From contig CANGHH010000018.1 of the NCBI GenBank assembly GCA_947453725.1, positions 25,797-89,796 of the forward strand: 64,000 nucleotides of DNA, written 5' to 3'. The stretch comes from Betaproteobacteria bacterium. Its GTDB lineage: Bacteria; Pseudomonadota; Gammaproteobacteria; Burkholderiales; Burkholderiaceae_C. Made by a program: the position numbers and the translations under genes. Of the stretch, positions 26,812 to 35,314 are shown piece by piece (the stretch's first letter is position 1; the number at the start of each line of letters is the position of its first letter). The notes beneath the pieces were generated by a model. It had not been told where the DNA came from. It was given only the letters and a program-made list of their open reading frames with translations, and did not search any database.

Positions 26812-28804
26812 GTCCGCCCGCCGGCACGGCAGCCTGCGCCAGTGCGGCCTGCGCGGCGATCCGTGTGGTCGGCAACTGCGCTTCGAAGTGCTGCACCAGG
26901 CGGGCAATCTCGTGCGCGGGCAGATGCGCCGCGCCATCCTGCAAGGCCTGGGCCGTCTGTGCCAGGCCGATCAGGCCGAGGTTGAGCGCTGCACCCTTGG
27001 CGGCATGGGCATGGACGCGCAGGTCCAGCAATTGCGCATCGCGAACCGCCGTTCGCAGGCGCTGCACGGTTTCGGGGCCCTGGTCCAGGAAGCTGGTGAT
27101 CAGCGCGGCCAAGCGCGGCGCCGGGATGGCCTGCAAGGTCAGCGTCATCGCCGCCGGGTCGACCAGCCCACCCGCTGCCGGCGCGCCAAGCTCAGCGCGC
27201 GCCGGGCCCGTCGGCGCCCGCAGGTCCTTGGCGCTGCTGGCGCCGAACAAGCGGCGCAGGCAGGTGGCCAGCACCGGTGCACTGACCGGCTTGGTCAGGA
27301 AGTCATTCATGCCGGCAACCAGGCAACGGTCCTTGGTGTCGGGGAAATCATCGGCCGTCAGCGCCACGATGGGCACCGTCGAGCGCCGCAGGTCCGCCAG
27401 GGCACGGATGGCGTGGGTCGCGCCGATGCCGTCGAGTACCGGCATGTACAGGTCCATCAGGATCAGGTCGAAAGGCTGCGCAGCAGCGGCTTCAACGGCC
27501 TCCTGGCCATTGGCCGTGAAGTGCATGCGGTGCCCCATGCCCTCGAGCAGCGCCGCCATGTAGTTGCGGTTGACCGGGTGGTCTTCGGCCACCAGCACGC
27601 GCAGGGCGCGCGGCGGGGTGGCCTCGGCCGGCCCCATCAGCGCGGCCCCGTCGGGCGCGTCGGGCAGCACCTGCAAGGGCATCCAGAAGGTGAAGCGGCT
27701 GCCTTCGCCGGGTCGGCTGTGCAGCGTGATGTCGCCACCCATCAGCCGGGCCAGGCTGCGCGCGATTTCCAGCCCCAGGCCGCTGCCGCGGCGCTCGCGC
27801 GAAAGCTCGCCTGGCAGAAAGCGACTGAACAGCCGGGCCTGGGTGGCCTCGTCCATGCCGATGCCGGTGTCCGTGACGATGAATTCGAGCCGCGGCCCGC
27901 TGGCGCCGGTCGTCGCGCCTTCCGGCAGGGCGGCCAGGCAACGGACGTCGAGCAGGACTGTGCCGTGGTCCGAGAACTTGATCGCGTTCGACAGGAGGTT
28001 GGCGACGACCTGCTTGACCCGGGTCGCGTCCAGCAGCATGCGCACCGGCACCGCCGGGTCGGCGTCCAGGTGCAGGGCCAAGGCTTTGGCGTCTGCCTGC
28101 GGCCGCATCAGCGCCTCGACGTCGCGCAGCAGCGCGCGCAGGGTGGCCGGCGCGGGCGACAGCGACAGGCGGCCACTGTCCAGCTGCGACAGGTCGAGGA
28201 CGTCGTTGAGCAGCGCCATCAGCTGGTCGGCCGATTCGGTGGCAGCGCGCAGGTAATCGATCTGCCGCGGCGTCAGCCCGGCTTCGCGCAGCAGCGACAG
28301 CCTGCCCATCAGGCCGTGAAACGGTGTCCGGATCTCATGGCTCATGTTGGCCAGGAAGGCGCTCTTGGCCTGACTGGCGGCTTCGGCCTCGTGGCGCGCC
28401 AACTGCAGCTGCTGCGCCAGATCCTCCAGCGCAGACCGCCTTGCGCGCAGCTGCCGCAACTGACGCAGCACCAGGGTCGCGCCCGCCGCCATCAGCAAGG
28501 CCAGCAGCGCGGTGAGCATCAGGGCCAGGCGCTGGTCGGCGGCGCCGGCGCGGGCCTTGAGTTCCAATTCCTGGACGCGCTGGCGCAGCACCGCGGCCTC
28601 GCCGTGGCTATCGCCCTTCGCCACGACCGCGGACTCGATCGACGGCAGCCCCCGCCAGGGCAGGAACTGCCGCGCCTGCACAGCGGCCAACGCCAGCAGG
28701 GCCAGCAGCAGGGCGATGCAGACCCAGCCCAGCACCGTCAGCCGCGGCGCCTGGCCCGCGACCTGGTTGCGGGTGTCCTGCAGCAGGCTGTCGAGAAGGG
28801 GCAT
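26801..28804 (-). CDS. Hybrid sensor histidine kinase (HisKA-HATPase-REC-Hpt)
   Basis: A 667-residue membrane phosphorelay protein. Two transmembrane segments (~22-42 and ~95-114) flank a short periplasmic or linker stretch with a coiled-coil look; there is no recognisable ligand-binding domain. HisKA holds the phospho-acceptor in FLANMSHEIRTPFHG. The ATPase domain has NLLSNAIKFS, DTGIGM and GSGLGLEIA. The receiver domain has VLVAEDHPVNRNYMAALLE, acceptor Asp in DLILMDLYMP, and KPVS. A C-terminal Hpt domain carries HAHAAKGAALNLG. No response-regulator gene is adjacent, so its output partner is elsewhere. The coding end overlaps murB by 11 bp. Confidence 0.9.
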   Translation of the reverse strand: MPLLDSLLQDTRNQVAGQAPRLTVLGWVCIALLLALLALAAVQARQFLPWRGLPSIESAVVAKGDSHGEAAVLRQRVQELELKARAGAADQRLALMLTALLALLMAAGATLVLRQLRQLRARRSALEDLAQQLQLARHEAEAASQAKSAFLANMSHEIRTPFHGLMGRLSLLREAGLTPRQIDYLRAATESADQLMALLNDVLDLSQLDSGRLSLSPAPATLRALLRDVEALMRPQADAKALALHLDADPAVPVRMLLDATRVKQVVANLLSNAIKFSDHGTVLLDVRCLAALPEGATTGASGPRLEFIVTDTGIGMDEATQARLFSRFLPGELSRERRGSGLGLEIARSLARLMGGDITLHSRPGEGSRFTFWMPLQVLPDAPDGAALMGPAEATPPRALRVLVAEDHPVNRNYMAALLEGMGHRMHFTANGQEAVEAAAAQPFDLILMDLYMPVLDGIGATHAIRALADLRRSTVPIVALTADDFPDTKDRCLVAGMNDFLTKPVSAPVLATCLRRLFGASSAKDLRAPTGPARAELGAPAAGGLVDPAAMTLTLQAIPAPRLAALITSFLDQGPETVQRLRTAVRDAQLLDLRVHAHAAKGAALNLGLIGLAQTAQALQDGAAHLPAHEIARLVQHFEAQLPTTRIAAQAALAQAAVPAGGLKR

Positions 28805-28829
28805 GCCGGTGGATCGCCAGCGTTGCGCT

Positions 28830-29585
28830 TCAGCCGCCCTGCAGCATGTCGCCCAGCTCCAGGCCGGTCAGGGCCTTGGCGCCGCGCACCAGCCAGTACA
28901 TCAGGCCCATCATCATCAGCATGCAGGGCACAGCGATCACCGGGTAGCTGAGCGCCGTCAGCCGGCCCAGTTCCTCGTTGAAGGCGGCGGTCCCGGCGGC
29001 GCTGGTCACCACCCAGCGCGCCAACCCGTAGTTGGCCACCGACGAAAAGAAGAAGGTACCGGCCAGCATCACCGTGCCGGCGCGCAGTCGGCGTTCGAAA
29101 GCATCGGTTTCGCCGCGCTCGGCCAGCGCGAAGTGCACGCGGTCGACGTCGAACAGCGCGGCGTTGAAGACCATCATGCGGATCAGCGGCGTGCGCGTCC
29201 AGGTGCTGCCGAGGATGACCAGGCCGATCAGCCCCGGTACCGCGGCTTCCTTGACGGCCAGCCAACGGGCGTCCAGCGACAGCAGGCCGATGGCCCCGGT
29301 GAGCAGCGTGCTGACGACGCCCAGGCCGGCCATCCAGTTGATCTTGCGGCGCTGGTAACCGTCCCACAGACCCCAGGCCAGGGGGAAGGCCAGCGCCAGC
29401 AGCAGCGCGTAGACGGTACCCAGCCGGTCGGCGCTGCTGAGCTTGGTGAGGATCAGCGCGGGCAGGGCGATGGTGATGCCGATCTCGATCAGCGGGTTCG
29501 GCTTCTTGTCTTGAAGCGGTGCGCGGTCGGCGGCCGCTGCGGTGCCCGCCAGCGCGGCGGGTTCGGTCGTGTCGGATGGGTGCAT
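28830..29585 (-). CDS. VC0807 family membrane protein
   Basis: A 251-residue inner-membrane protein with about six hydrophobic helices. The motifs NPLIEIGITIALPALILTKL, LAFPLAWGLWDGYQRRKINW, EAAVPGLIGLVILGSTWTRT and GTAAFNEELGRLTALSYPV match the VC0807 family, whose function is unknown. The start is ATG 29585. It ends 26 bp before the histidine kinase start on the same strand, so the two may be co-transcribed. Confidence 0.78.
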   Translation of the reverse strand: MHPSDTTEPAALAGTAAAADRAPLQDKKPNPLIEIGITIALPALILTKLSSADRLGTVYALLLALAFPLAWGLWDGYQRRKINWMAGLGVVSTLLTGAIGLLSLDARWLAVKEAAVPGLIGLVILGSTWTRTPLIRMMVFNAALFDVDRVHFALAERGETDAFERRLRAGTVMLAGTFFFSSVANYGLARWVVTSAAGTAAFNEELGRLTALSYPVIAVPCMLMMMGLMYWLVRGAKALTGLELGDMLQGG

Positions 29586-29678
29586 GGGGCGGGACTGTGC
29601 CACGCCTGCGGCCGTTTGCACGCTGCCCGGTCAATGCAAAGGCTGTCGGGACAGCCAGATCCGCTGGACTGGCCCGCG

Positions 29679-29960
29679 CTAATCCTGGCGGCAGGCTGCG
29701 GTCTGGCCCGCTGCGGGCGGCTGCGGCGCCTGACCCAGGCCCAGCTGCAGACGCAGCCGCGCTGCAACTTCACGCAGCACGGGGCTGGCCGCTCCGGCGG
29801 CGCAGTCCAGGGTGCGACGGGCATACTCCGGGTCGTGCTGCAACCGCTCGACATGGATGCGCATGCCGTGCCCGGCCAACAACCACTTGAGCTCGATGAT
29901 GTCGACCAGACAGCTGGTGGCTGGCAGCGGGACGGGGATGGCGCTGGTGAACATGGGCAT
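29679..29960 (-). CDS. Small conserved-type hypothetical protein
   Basis: A 93-residue soluble protein, function not recognised. The coherent core (LVDIIELKWLLAGHGMRIHV and HDPEYARRTLDCAAG) has the amino-acid make-up of a folded helical protein rather than an antisense shadow, and resembles small betaproteobacterial proteins of unknown role. The start ATG 29960 has AAAGGGTGA upstream; an in-frame GTG at 29970 is an alternative. It is divergent from the dioxygenase gene. Confidence 0.6.
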   Translation of the reverse strand: MPMFTSAIPVPLPATSCLVDIIELKWLLAGHGMRIHVERLQHDPEYARRTLDCAAGAASPVLREVAARLRLQLGLGQAPQPPAAGQTAACRQD

Positions 29961-30077
29961 GAACCGTCACCCTTTAACGGCGTTTTCCCCCGCCCAGCTG
30001 ACACCCGATTGGGTTGATGACTCCAGAAAATGTTGTCGGATGTCACCGTTCCGCCCCCTGCTGTTTGTCTTTCCCGC

Positions 30078-30839
30078 ATGAACGCTTTGCTCCCGACCCC
30101 CATTTCCACCCCATTGACCGGGCTGCAGGCGCAGCTGTCCGACGCCGGCTGGGCCGTCATCGACGCTGCCGCGCTGCGCGTGCTGTGCGGCCTGACAGCG
30201 GAATCCCTGCCCAGCTGGCAAGGCCACTGGCCGGCGCTGCCGCCCGACCGCCACCTGCGCGACGGCGGCCATTACCGCCGTCGGCGCCATGGCTGCTTCG
30301 TGGTCACGCCCGAGGCGGTGCAGCCGGTGCCGCACCGCGCGCACTGGCAGCCGGTCGACTACAACGCGCTGCACGGCGGTTTCCAGCGCTGGTTCGACCC
30401 GCTGCCCGAAGCGCTGGCGCAAGACCCGGCCTGGGCGCGGCTGCTGCAGGGCCTGGCCGGTGTGGCTGACACGCTGCGCGGCCAGCGGCCGTGGTTCGTC
30501 GAGGCCCACCCCTTCCGCATCGACACCGCAGGCGGCATCGGGCGGCCGACGCCCGAGGGCGCGCACCGCGACGGCGTTGACCTGGTCGCCGTCCTCATCG
30601 TCGCGCGGCACAACGTCAAGGGCGGCGAGACACGCGTGTTCGATGCCGTCGGTCCGCAGGGCGTGCGCTTCACGCTGGCCGAACCGGGCAGCGCGCTGCT
30701 GCTCGACGACGAACGGGTGATCCACGAAACCACCCCCATCCAACCGCTGGATCCGGCGCTGCCGGCCTGGCGCGACACCCTGGTCCTGACCTTCCGCCAA
30801 GGCGGCTTCCAGGGTCCTGAAGGAGATTTGACCGCATGA
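30078..30839 (+). CDS. 2-oxoglutarate/Fe(II) dioxygenase, amino-acid hydroxylase type (PF10014-like)
   Basis: A 253-residue non-heme iron dioxygenase. The facial triad is visible as His163-x-Asp165 (AHRDGVDLV) and His216 (VIHETTPI), with a later Arg in LVLTFRQGG that can bind 2-oxoglutarate. VEAHPFRIDT and GGETRVFDAVGP fit the family that includes bacterial L-isoleucine dioxygenase. Such enzymes hydroxylate free aliphatic amino acids. The stop overlaps the start of the dehydratase gene (ATGA), so the two enzymes are translationally coupled and probably act in one route. The start is ATG 30078; an upstream in-frame start lacks conserved sequence. Confidence 0.8.
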   Translation: MNALLPTPISTPLTGLQAQLSDAGWAVIDAAALRVLCGLTAESLPSWQGHWPALPPDRHLRDGGHYRRRRHGCFVVTPEAVQPVPHRAHWQPVDYNALHGGFQRWFDPLPEALAQDPAWARLLQGLAGVADTLRGQRPWFVEAHPFRIDTAGGIGRPTPEGAHRDGVDLVAVLIVARHNVKGGETRVFDAVGPQGVRFTLAEPGSALLLDDERVIHETTPIQPLDPALPAWRDTLVLTFRQGGFQGPEGDLTA

Positions 30840-31840
30840 ACGCATCGGCCCTTCCCGCGCTGGCGATCACCCACGCCGACATCGAAGCCGCCGCCGCCCG
30901 GCTGCTGGGCGTGGCGCACCGCACGCCGGTGCTGACGTCCAGCACCTTCGACGCCCGCACCGGCGCCCAGGTCTTCTTCAAGTGCGAAAACCTGCAGCGC
31001 ATGGGCGCCTTCAAATTTCGCGGCGCCTACAACGCCCTGGCCCAGTTCACGCCCGAACAGCGGCGCGGCGGCGCGATCGCGTTTTCTTCCGGCAACCACG
31101 CCCAGGCGATCGCGCTGTCGGCGCGCCTGCTGGGCATGCCCTCGGTCATCGTGATGCCGCAGGACGCACCGCCGGCCAAGCTGGCCGCCACCCGCGACTA
31201 CCAGCAGGGCCAGGCCGGCAGCGAGGTCGTGCTTTACGACCGCTACAGCGAAGACCGTGAAGCCATCGGCCGGCGCCTGGCCGCCGAGCGCGGCATGACG
31301 CTGATCCCGCCCTACGACCACCCGGACGTGATGGCCGGGCAGGGCACTGCCACGGCCGAACTGCTGGAGGACACCGGGCCGCTGGACCTGCTGCTGGTCT
31401 GCGTCGGCGGCGGCGGCCTGATCTCGGGTTGCGCGGTTGCCGCCCACCACCTGAGCCCCGGCATCCAGGTGGTCGGCGTCGAGCCCGAGGCCGGCAACGA
31501 CACCCAGCAAAGCCTGGCCCGCGGCGAGATCGTCCACATCGACACACCGCAGACCATCGCCGACGGCGCGCAGACGCAGCACAGCGGGCTGCTCACCTTC
31601 CCGGTGATCCAGCAACTCGTCGGGCGCATCGTCACCGTCACCGACGCGGAACTGATCGCCACGATGCGCTTCTTCGCCGAGCGCATGAAGCTGGTCGTCG
31701 AGCCCACCGGCTGCCTCGGCGCGGCAGCGCTGCTGCACGGTGTGGTGCAGGCCCGCGGCCAGCGCGTCGGCGTGATCGTCAGCGGCGGCAACGTCGACCT
31801 GGCGCGCTACGCGCACTGGCTGAGCGGCGGCCTGCGCTGA
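30836..31840 (+). CDS. Threonine/serine (or hydroxy-amino-acid) dehydratase, PLP-dependent
   Basis: A 334-residue fold-type II PLP enzyme. The PLP lysine is in GAFKFRGAYNAL, the substrate loop is SSGNHAQAIALS and the phosphate-binding glycine loop is GGGGLISGC. It lacks the C-terminal ACT domain of biosynthetic IlvA, so it is closer to catabolic threonine dehydratase, threo-3-hydroxyaspartate ammonia-lyase or serine racemase. It should eliminate water or ammonia from a beta-hydroxy amino acid. Coupling by a 4-bp overlap with the upstream dioxygenase suggests it may use that enzyme's hydroxylated product; this is inference. Confidence 0.88.
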   Translation: MNASALPALAITHADIEAAAARLLGVAHRTPVLTSSTFDARTGAQVFFKCENLQRMGAFKFRGAYNALAQFTPEQRRGGAIAFSSGNHAQAIALSARLLGMPSVIVMPQDAPPAKLAATRDYQQGQAGSEVVLYDRYSEDREAIGRRLAAERGMTLIPPYDHPDVMAGQGTATAELLEDTGPLDLLLVCVGGGGLISGCAVAAHHLSPGIQVVGVEPEAGNDTQQSLARGEIVHIDTPQTIADGAQTQHSGLLTFPVIQQLVGRIVTVTDAELIATMRFFAERMKLVVEPTGCLGAAALLHGVVQARGQRVGVIVSGGNVDLARYAHWLSGGLR

Positions 31841-31887
31841 AGCGCGGCCTGCCGACTTCCTTCCTCCTTCTTCGTTCCCAGGACCTG

Positions 31888-33396
31888 ATGCCCATGGCCG
31901 ACGCCACACCGAACACCCCCGCAACGGCCCCCGATGCCGAAGCAGCCCGGCGCCAGCAGGCGCTGGTCAACGCGCTGCTGGCGCGCCCGGTGGCGCACGG
32001 CAGCGGCAGCGTGGAGCTGGCCGGCCGCGCCTTCGACTACACCACGCAGGCCGCTTTCTCGCCGGTGATGCCCGACGGCCTGGACGGCGCTCACGCCGAA
32101 GCCGAAGCCGCCGTGATGACCACGGCCTACCTGCTGAAAGGCGCCGACCCGCGCCAGCGCCCGCTGTGCTTCGCCTTCAACGGCGGTCCGGGATCGGCGT
32201 CGATCTGGCTGCAGTTGGGCGCGCTGGGCCCGCAGCGCATGGTCGTGCCCGACGACGGCAGCATGCCGCAGGCGCCCTATGCCGTCGAAGCCAACCCGCA
32301 CAGCTGGTTCGAGCACTTCGACCTGGTCTTCATCGACCCGCCGCACACCGGCTGGTCGACCACCGCCAGCGAAGCGGCGCGCAAGAAGCTGCTCTCGGTG
32401 GACGGCGACATCGCCGCGCTGGCCGAGGTGATGCGCCACTGGCTGACGCGCCACCAGCGCTGGGGCTCGCCGATCTACCTGGCCGGCGAGAGTTACGGCA
32501 CGACGCGCGGCGCCGGCCTGGCGCTGAAGCTGCAGGACCTGGGTGTGGTGCTCAGCGGCGTGGTCCTGGTGTCCTGCGCGATGGACCTGCAGACCCTGGT
32601 CTTCGCGCCGGCCAACGACCTGCCCTACGCCTTGTTCCTGCCGGCCATGGCCAACGTGGCCCAGTTCCATGGCCTGCTGCAAGGGCCACTGGCGGCCTCC
32701 TCCGAAGCCGCGCGCGCGGCGGCCGAAGCCTTCGTCCAGGACGACTACGCCGCCGCCTTGCAGGCCGGGTCGCGGCTGTCCGAGAAGCAGCGCAGCCGCA
32801 TCGGCCGGCGCCTCAGTGAGCTCACCGGGCTGCCGCGCGCCCTGGTCGAAGAGAAGAATCTGCGCATCAGCGACCAGACCTTCTTCTTCGAGGCCCTGCG
32901 CGACCGCGGCCTGATGGTCGGCCGGCTTGAGGCCCGCGCCACCGGCGCGATGGCCGCCAGCCGCACCCGCGACTGGGAATTCGACCCCGGCATCGAGGCC
33001 ATCGCCGGGCCCTACACGATGGCCGCGCTGGCCTACTTCAGCGGCCCGCTGGGCGTCGACCTGGATGCCCGCTACCAGGTGCTGTCGCGCGACGTCAACA
33101 AGGGCTGGGACTGGCGGCGCAGCGGCAACAGCCACGACGGCTTCTGCAGCACCACGCCCGACCTGGCGCTGGCGCTGCGCCGCAACCCCCGGCTGCGCGT
33201 GCTGGTGGCCAGCGGGCGCTACGACCTGGGCACGCCTTACAGCGCCAGCGACTGGTCGCTGGCCCACCTCGACGTCTCGCCGGCCGTGATGGCCCGCGTG
33301 CAGCACCGCTACTACGACGCCGGTCACATGATGTACACGCGCCAGGCCGACCTGCAGCAGCTCAAGAACGACGTCGCCGCCTGGCTGGCGGCCTGA
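31888..33396 (+). CDS. Peptidase S10 family serine carboxypeptidase
   Basis: A 502-residue alpha/beta-hydrolase of the S10 family. The oxyanion/N-terminal motif FAFNGGPGSASIWLQLGALG is followed by the catalytic triad: Ser202 in GESYGT, Asp446 in SGRYDLGTPY and His480 in DAGHMMYT. No clear signal peptide is seen at the N-terminus (MPMADATPNTPATAPD), which is unusual for a family that mostly works outside the cytoplasm. ATG 31894 is an alternative start. It follows the dehydratase gene by 47 bp and may be in its operon, suggesting amino-acid or peptide catabolism. Confidence 0.88.
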   Translation: MPMADATPNTPATAPDAEAARRQQALVNALLARPVAHGSGSVELAGRAFDYTTQAAFSPVMPDGLDGAHAEAEAAVMTTAYLLKGADPRQRPLCFAFNGGPGSASIWLQLGALGPQRMVVPDDGSMPQAPYAVEANPHSWFEHFDLVFIDPPHTGWSTTASEAARKKLLSVDGDIAALAEVMRHWLTRHQRWGSPIYLAGESYGTTRGAGLALKLQDLGVVLSGVVLVSCAMDLQTLVFAPANDLPYALFLPAMANVAQFHGLLQGPLAASSEAARAAAEAFVQDDYAAALQAGSRLSEKQRSRIGRRLSELTGLPRALVEEKNLRISDQTFFFEALRDRGLMVGRLEARATGAMAASRTRDWEFDPGIEAIAGPYTMAALAYFSGPLGVDLDARYQVLSRDVNKGWDWRRSGNSHDGFCSTTPDLALALRRNPRLRVLVASGRYDLGTPYSASDWSLAHLDVSPAVMARVQHRYYDAGHMMYTRQADLQQLKNDVAAWLAA

Positions 33397-33402
33397 GACC
33401 GG

Positions 33403-33918
33403 TCAGAGCAGGCGCTGCAGTTGCGGCGCGTGCTGGTCCAGCGCGCCTTTCAGCGCGGCGTCTTCGCGGCCGAAGGTGAAGTCGGCGAAGTCGAAACCCG
33501 GGCCGACGGTGGCGCCGACGTAGGCGTAATCGCCCAGCGGCTCGGCGGCCTGCCACCAGCCGGCCGGCACCACGTGGCGCGGCGCGCCTTCGGCGCAGGC
33601 CGGCAGCAGGTCCACCGCGGTGAAGGCGCTCAGGTCGGGCGGCGCCAGCCACAGCCGCAGCGCCGGGCCTTCCAGCAGGTGCCAGACCTCGTCGGAGCTG
33701 ACGCGGTGCCAGGCCGAGAACTGGCCGGCGGCGAGCAGGAAATCGATGCTCGTCAGCCCCGGCCGGAGCGGCCGGCCGTCGCCCGGCTGCACGGTCTGCG
33801 CCGAGCGGAAGACCTCGGCGTAGTGGCCGCCTTCCGGGTGCGGCCGCAGGGCCAGCAGGCGGGCGATTTCGGCGGCGCGCCGGGTCAGGCCGGGCGGGAG
33901 GGGCAGGGCGGTGTTCAT
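33403..33918 (-). CDS. Cupin-fold protein, DUF985 family
   Basis: A 171-residue cupin. LRPHPEGGHYAEVFRS, FSAWHRVSSDEVWHLLEG and the C-terminal GATVGPGFDFADFTFG are the family hallmarks. Related proteins have a small-molecule-binding double-stranded beta helix, but no reaction is established. The start overlaps the stop of the upstream SDR gene by one base, so the pair is one transcription unit. Confidence 0.88.
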   Translation of the reverse strand: MNTALPLPPGLTRRAAEIARLLALRPHPEGGHYAEVFRSAQTVQPGDGRPLRPGLTSIDFLLAAGQFSAWHRVSSDEVWHLLEGPALRLWLAPPDLSAFTAVDLLPACAEGAPRHVVPAGWWQAAEPLGDYAYVGATVGPGFDFADFTFGREDAALKGALDQHAPQLQRLL

Positions 33919-34664
33919 CAGAGGTCCCGCACGTCGGTGATCGGCTGGCTGCCGAAGTCGGCCTTGGCCAGCACCTTCAGCACCTTGCTGGCGGCCAGCG
34001 CCGGACTCATCAGCAGGCCGCCGGTCTGCATGCCGACGAAGCGCTCGCGCTCCGGGAAGCGCTCGGCGCTGGCGCTGCGCAATTGCAGCTGCATGTCGGT
34101 GTCGATGACGCCGGGCGCCAGCGACACGACGCGGGCCCCGTTCGGCGCCGCGGCCTCTTCGAGCGCGACGGCGCGCGCCAGGTTGTCCATGCCGGCCTTG
34201 GCCGCGCAGTAGGCGGCGCTGCCGGCGATGGCATAGCGGCCCAGGCCCGACGAGATCATCAGCACCTTGCGCGGCATCTTCCAGGCCGCGGTGGCGCGCA
34301 GGAAGGCGGCGGTCAGCAGCATCGGCGCTTCGAGGCCGACGCGCAGCGCGCGCGCCAGGTCGGCGCCGCGCCCGGCCGACAGCGGCGCCGGGTCGGAGAC
34401 CACGCCGGCGTTGTTGATCAGCGTCACCGACGCGATGGCGCTGGCGTCCTGCGCGGCCAGCCAGCCGGCGAGGCGTTCGGCCACCGGCTCGCTGTCGACC
34501 AGATCGACTTCCCAGCTGATCAGCGCGCTGCCCGGCGGCACCGCGGTGACGGTCGGCTGGCGGGCCAGCGCCAGCACCTGGTGGCCCTGCGCCAGCAGCT
34601 GTTCGGTCAGTGCCAGGCCGAGGCCGCGCGAGGCGCCGGTGATGAGAGTCAGGTGTCGGGTCAT
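33918..34664 (-). CDS. Short-chain dehydrogenase/reductase
   Basis: A 248-residue SDR. The cofactor motif is TGASRGLGLALTEQLL, NNAG is in LINNAGVVSD, and the catalytic Ser/Tyr/Lys are in ISSGLGRYA and YCAAKAG. APGVIDTDM matches the sepiapterin-reductase-like or YciK-type group. The substrate is unknown. ATG 34664 gives MTRHLTLITGAS, the expected start; an open frame farther upstream runs antisense to the pseudouridine synthase gene region and is not counted. Confidence 0.9.
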   Translation of the reverse strand: MTRHLTLITGASRGLGLALTEQLLAQGHQVLALARQPTVTAVPPGSALISWEVDLVDSEPVAERLAGWLAAQDASAIASVTLINNAGVVSDPAPLSAGRGADLARALRVGLEAPMLLTAAFLRATAAWKMPRKVLMISSGLGRYAIAGSAAYCAAKAGMDNLARAVALEEAAAPNGARVVSLAPGVIDTDMQLQLRSASAERFPERERFVGMQTGGLLMSPALAASKVLKVLAKADFGSQPITDVRDL

Positions 34665-34708
34665 GGTCGGTGTCGAAGTCGGCTTGGCGCGGACTGTAGC
34701 GCCGGCCT

Positions 34709-35314
34709 TCAAAACGGCGCGGGGCTGTTGAAGGACAAGCGCGAGCCGCTGGTCGGGTGGTCGAAAGCCAGCTGCGTGGCGTGCAGCAGCAGGCGCGTCG
34801 CGAGCAGCGGCGGCGGCGCGTAGAGCGCGTCGCCGCGCACCGGGTGGCCGATGTGCTGCAGGTGGACGCGCAGCTGGTGGGTGCGGCCGGTGACGGGGGT
34901 CAGCGCCAGCCGCGTGGCATCGGCCTGGCGCTGCAGCACGCGCCACTGCGTCAGCGAAGGCCTGCCGGCGGCGGCATCGACCTGCTGGCGCGGCCGGTTC
35001 GGCCAGTCGGCGGCCAGCGGCGCGCTGATCTCGCCTTCGTCGCCGGCCACCACGCCTTCGACGACGGCCTCGTAGCGCTTGTCCACGCGCCGTGCCTCGA
35101 AGGCCATGCTCAGCGTCCGCTGGGCGGCTGCGCCGCGGGCAAAGACCATCAGGCCCGAGGTCGCCATGTCCAGCCGGTGCACGACCAGGGTATCGGCGTG
35201 CAGGGCCAGCAGCCGCGCGTGCAGGTTGTCGGCGCCGGCCGCGCCGCGCCCCGGCACGGCCAGCAGGCCGGTGGGTTTGCAGACGACCAGCAGGGCTTCA
35301 TCGGCGTAGAGCAA
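34709..35314 (-). CDS. RluA family pseudouridine synthase
   Basis: A ~201-residue pseudouridine synthase without an S4 domain. The catalytic aspartate lies in HRLDMATSGLMVFA, and TGRTHQLRVHLQHIGHPVRGD is the conserved C-terminal block. Size and domain make-up resemble E. coli RluA, which modifies 23S rRNA U746 and tRNA U32; the target here is not provable. No ATG fits: the start is probably TTG at 35314 (or CTG two codons upstream), overlapping the end of the MFS gene by 17 bp, which implies coupling. Confidence 0.88.
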   Translation of the reverse strand: MLYADEALLVVCKPTGLLAVPGRGAAGADNLHARLLALHADTLVVHRLDMATSGLMVFARGAAAQRTLSMAFEARRVDKRYEAVVEGVVAGDEGEISAPLAADWPNRPRQQVDAAAGRPSLTQWRVLQRQADATRLALTPVTGRTHQLRVHLQHIGHPVRGDALYAPPPLLATRLLLHATQLAFDHPTSGSRLSFNSPAPF

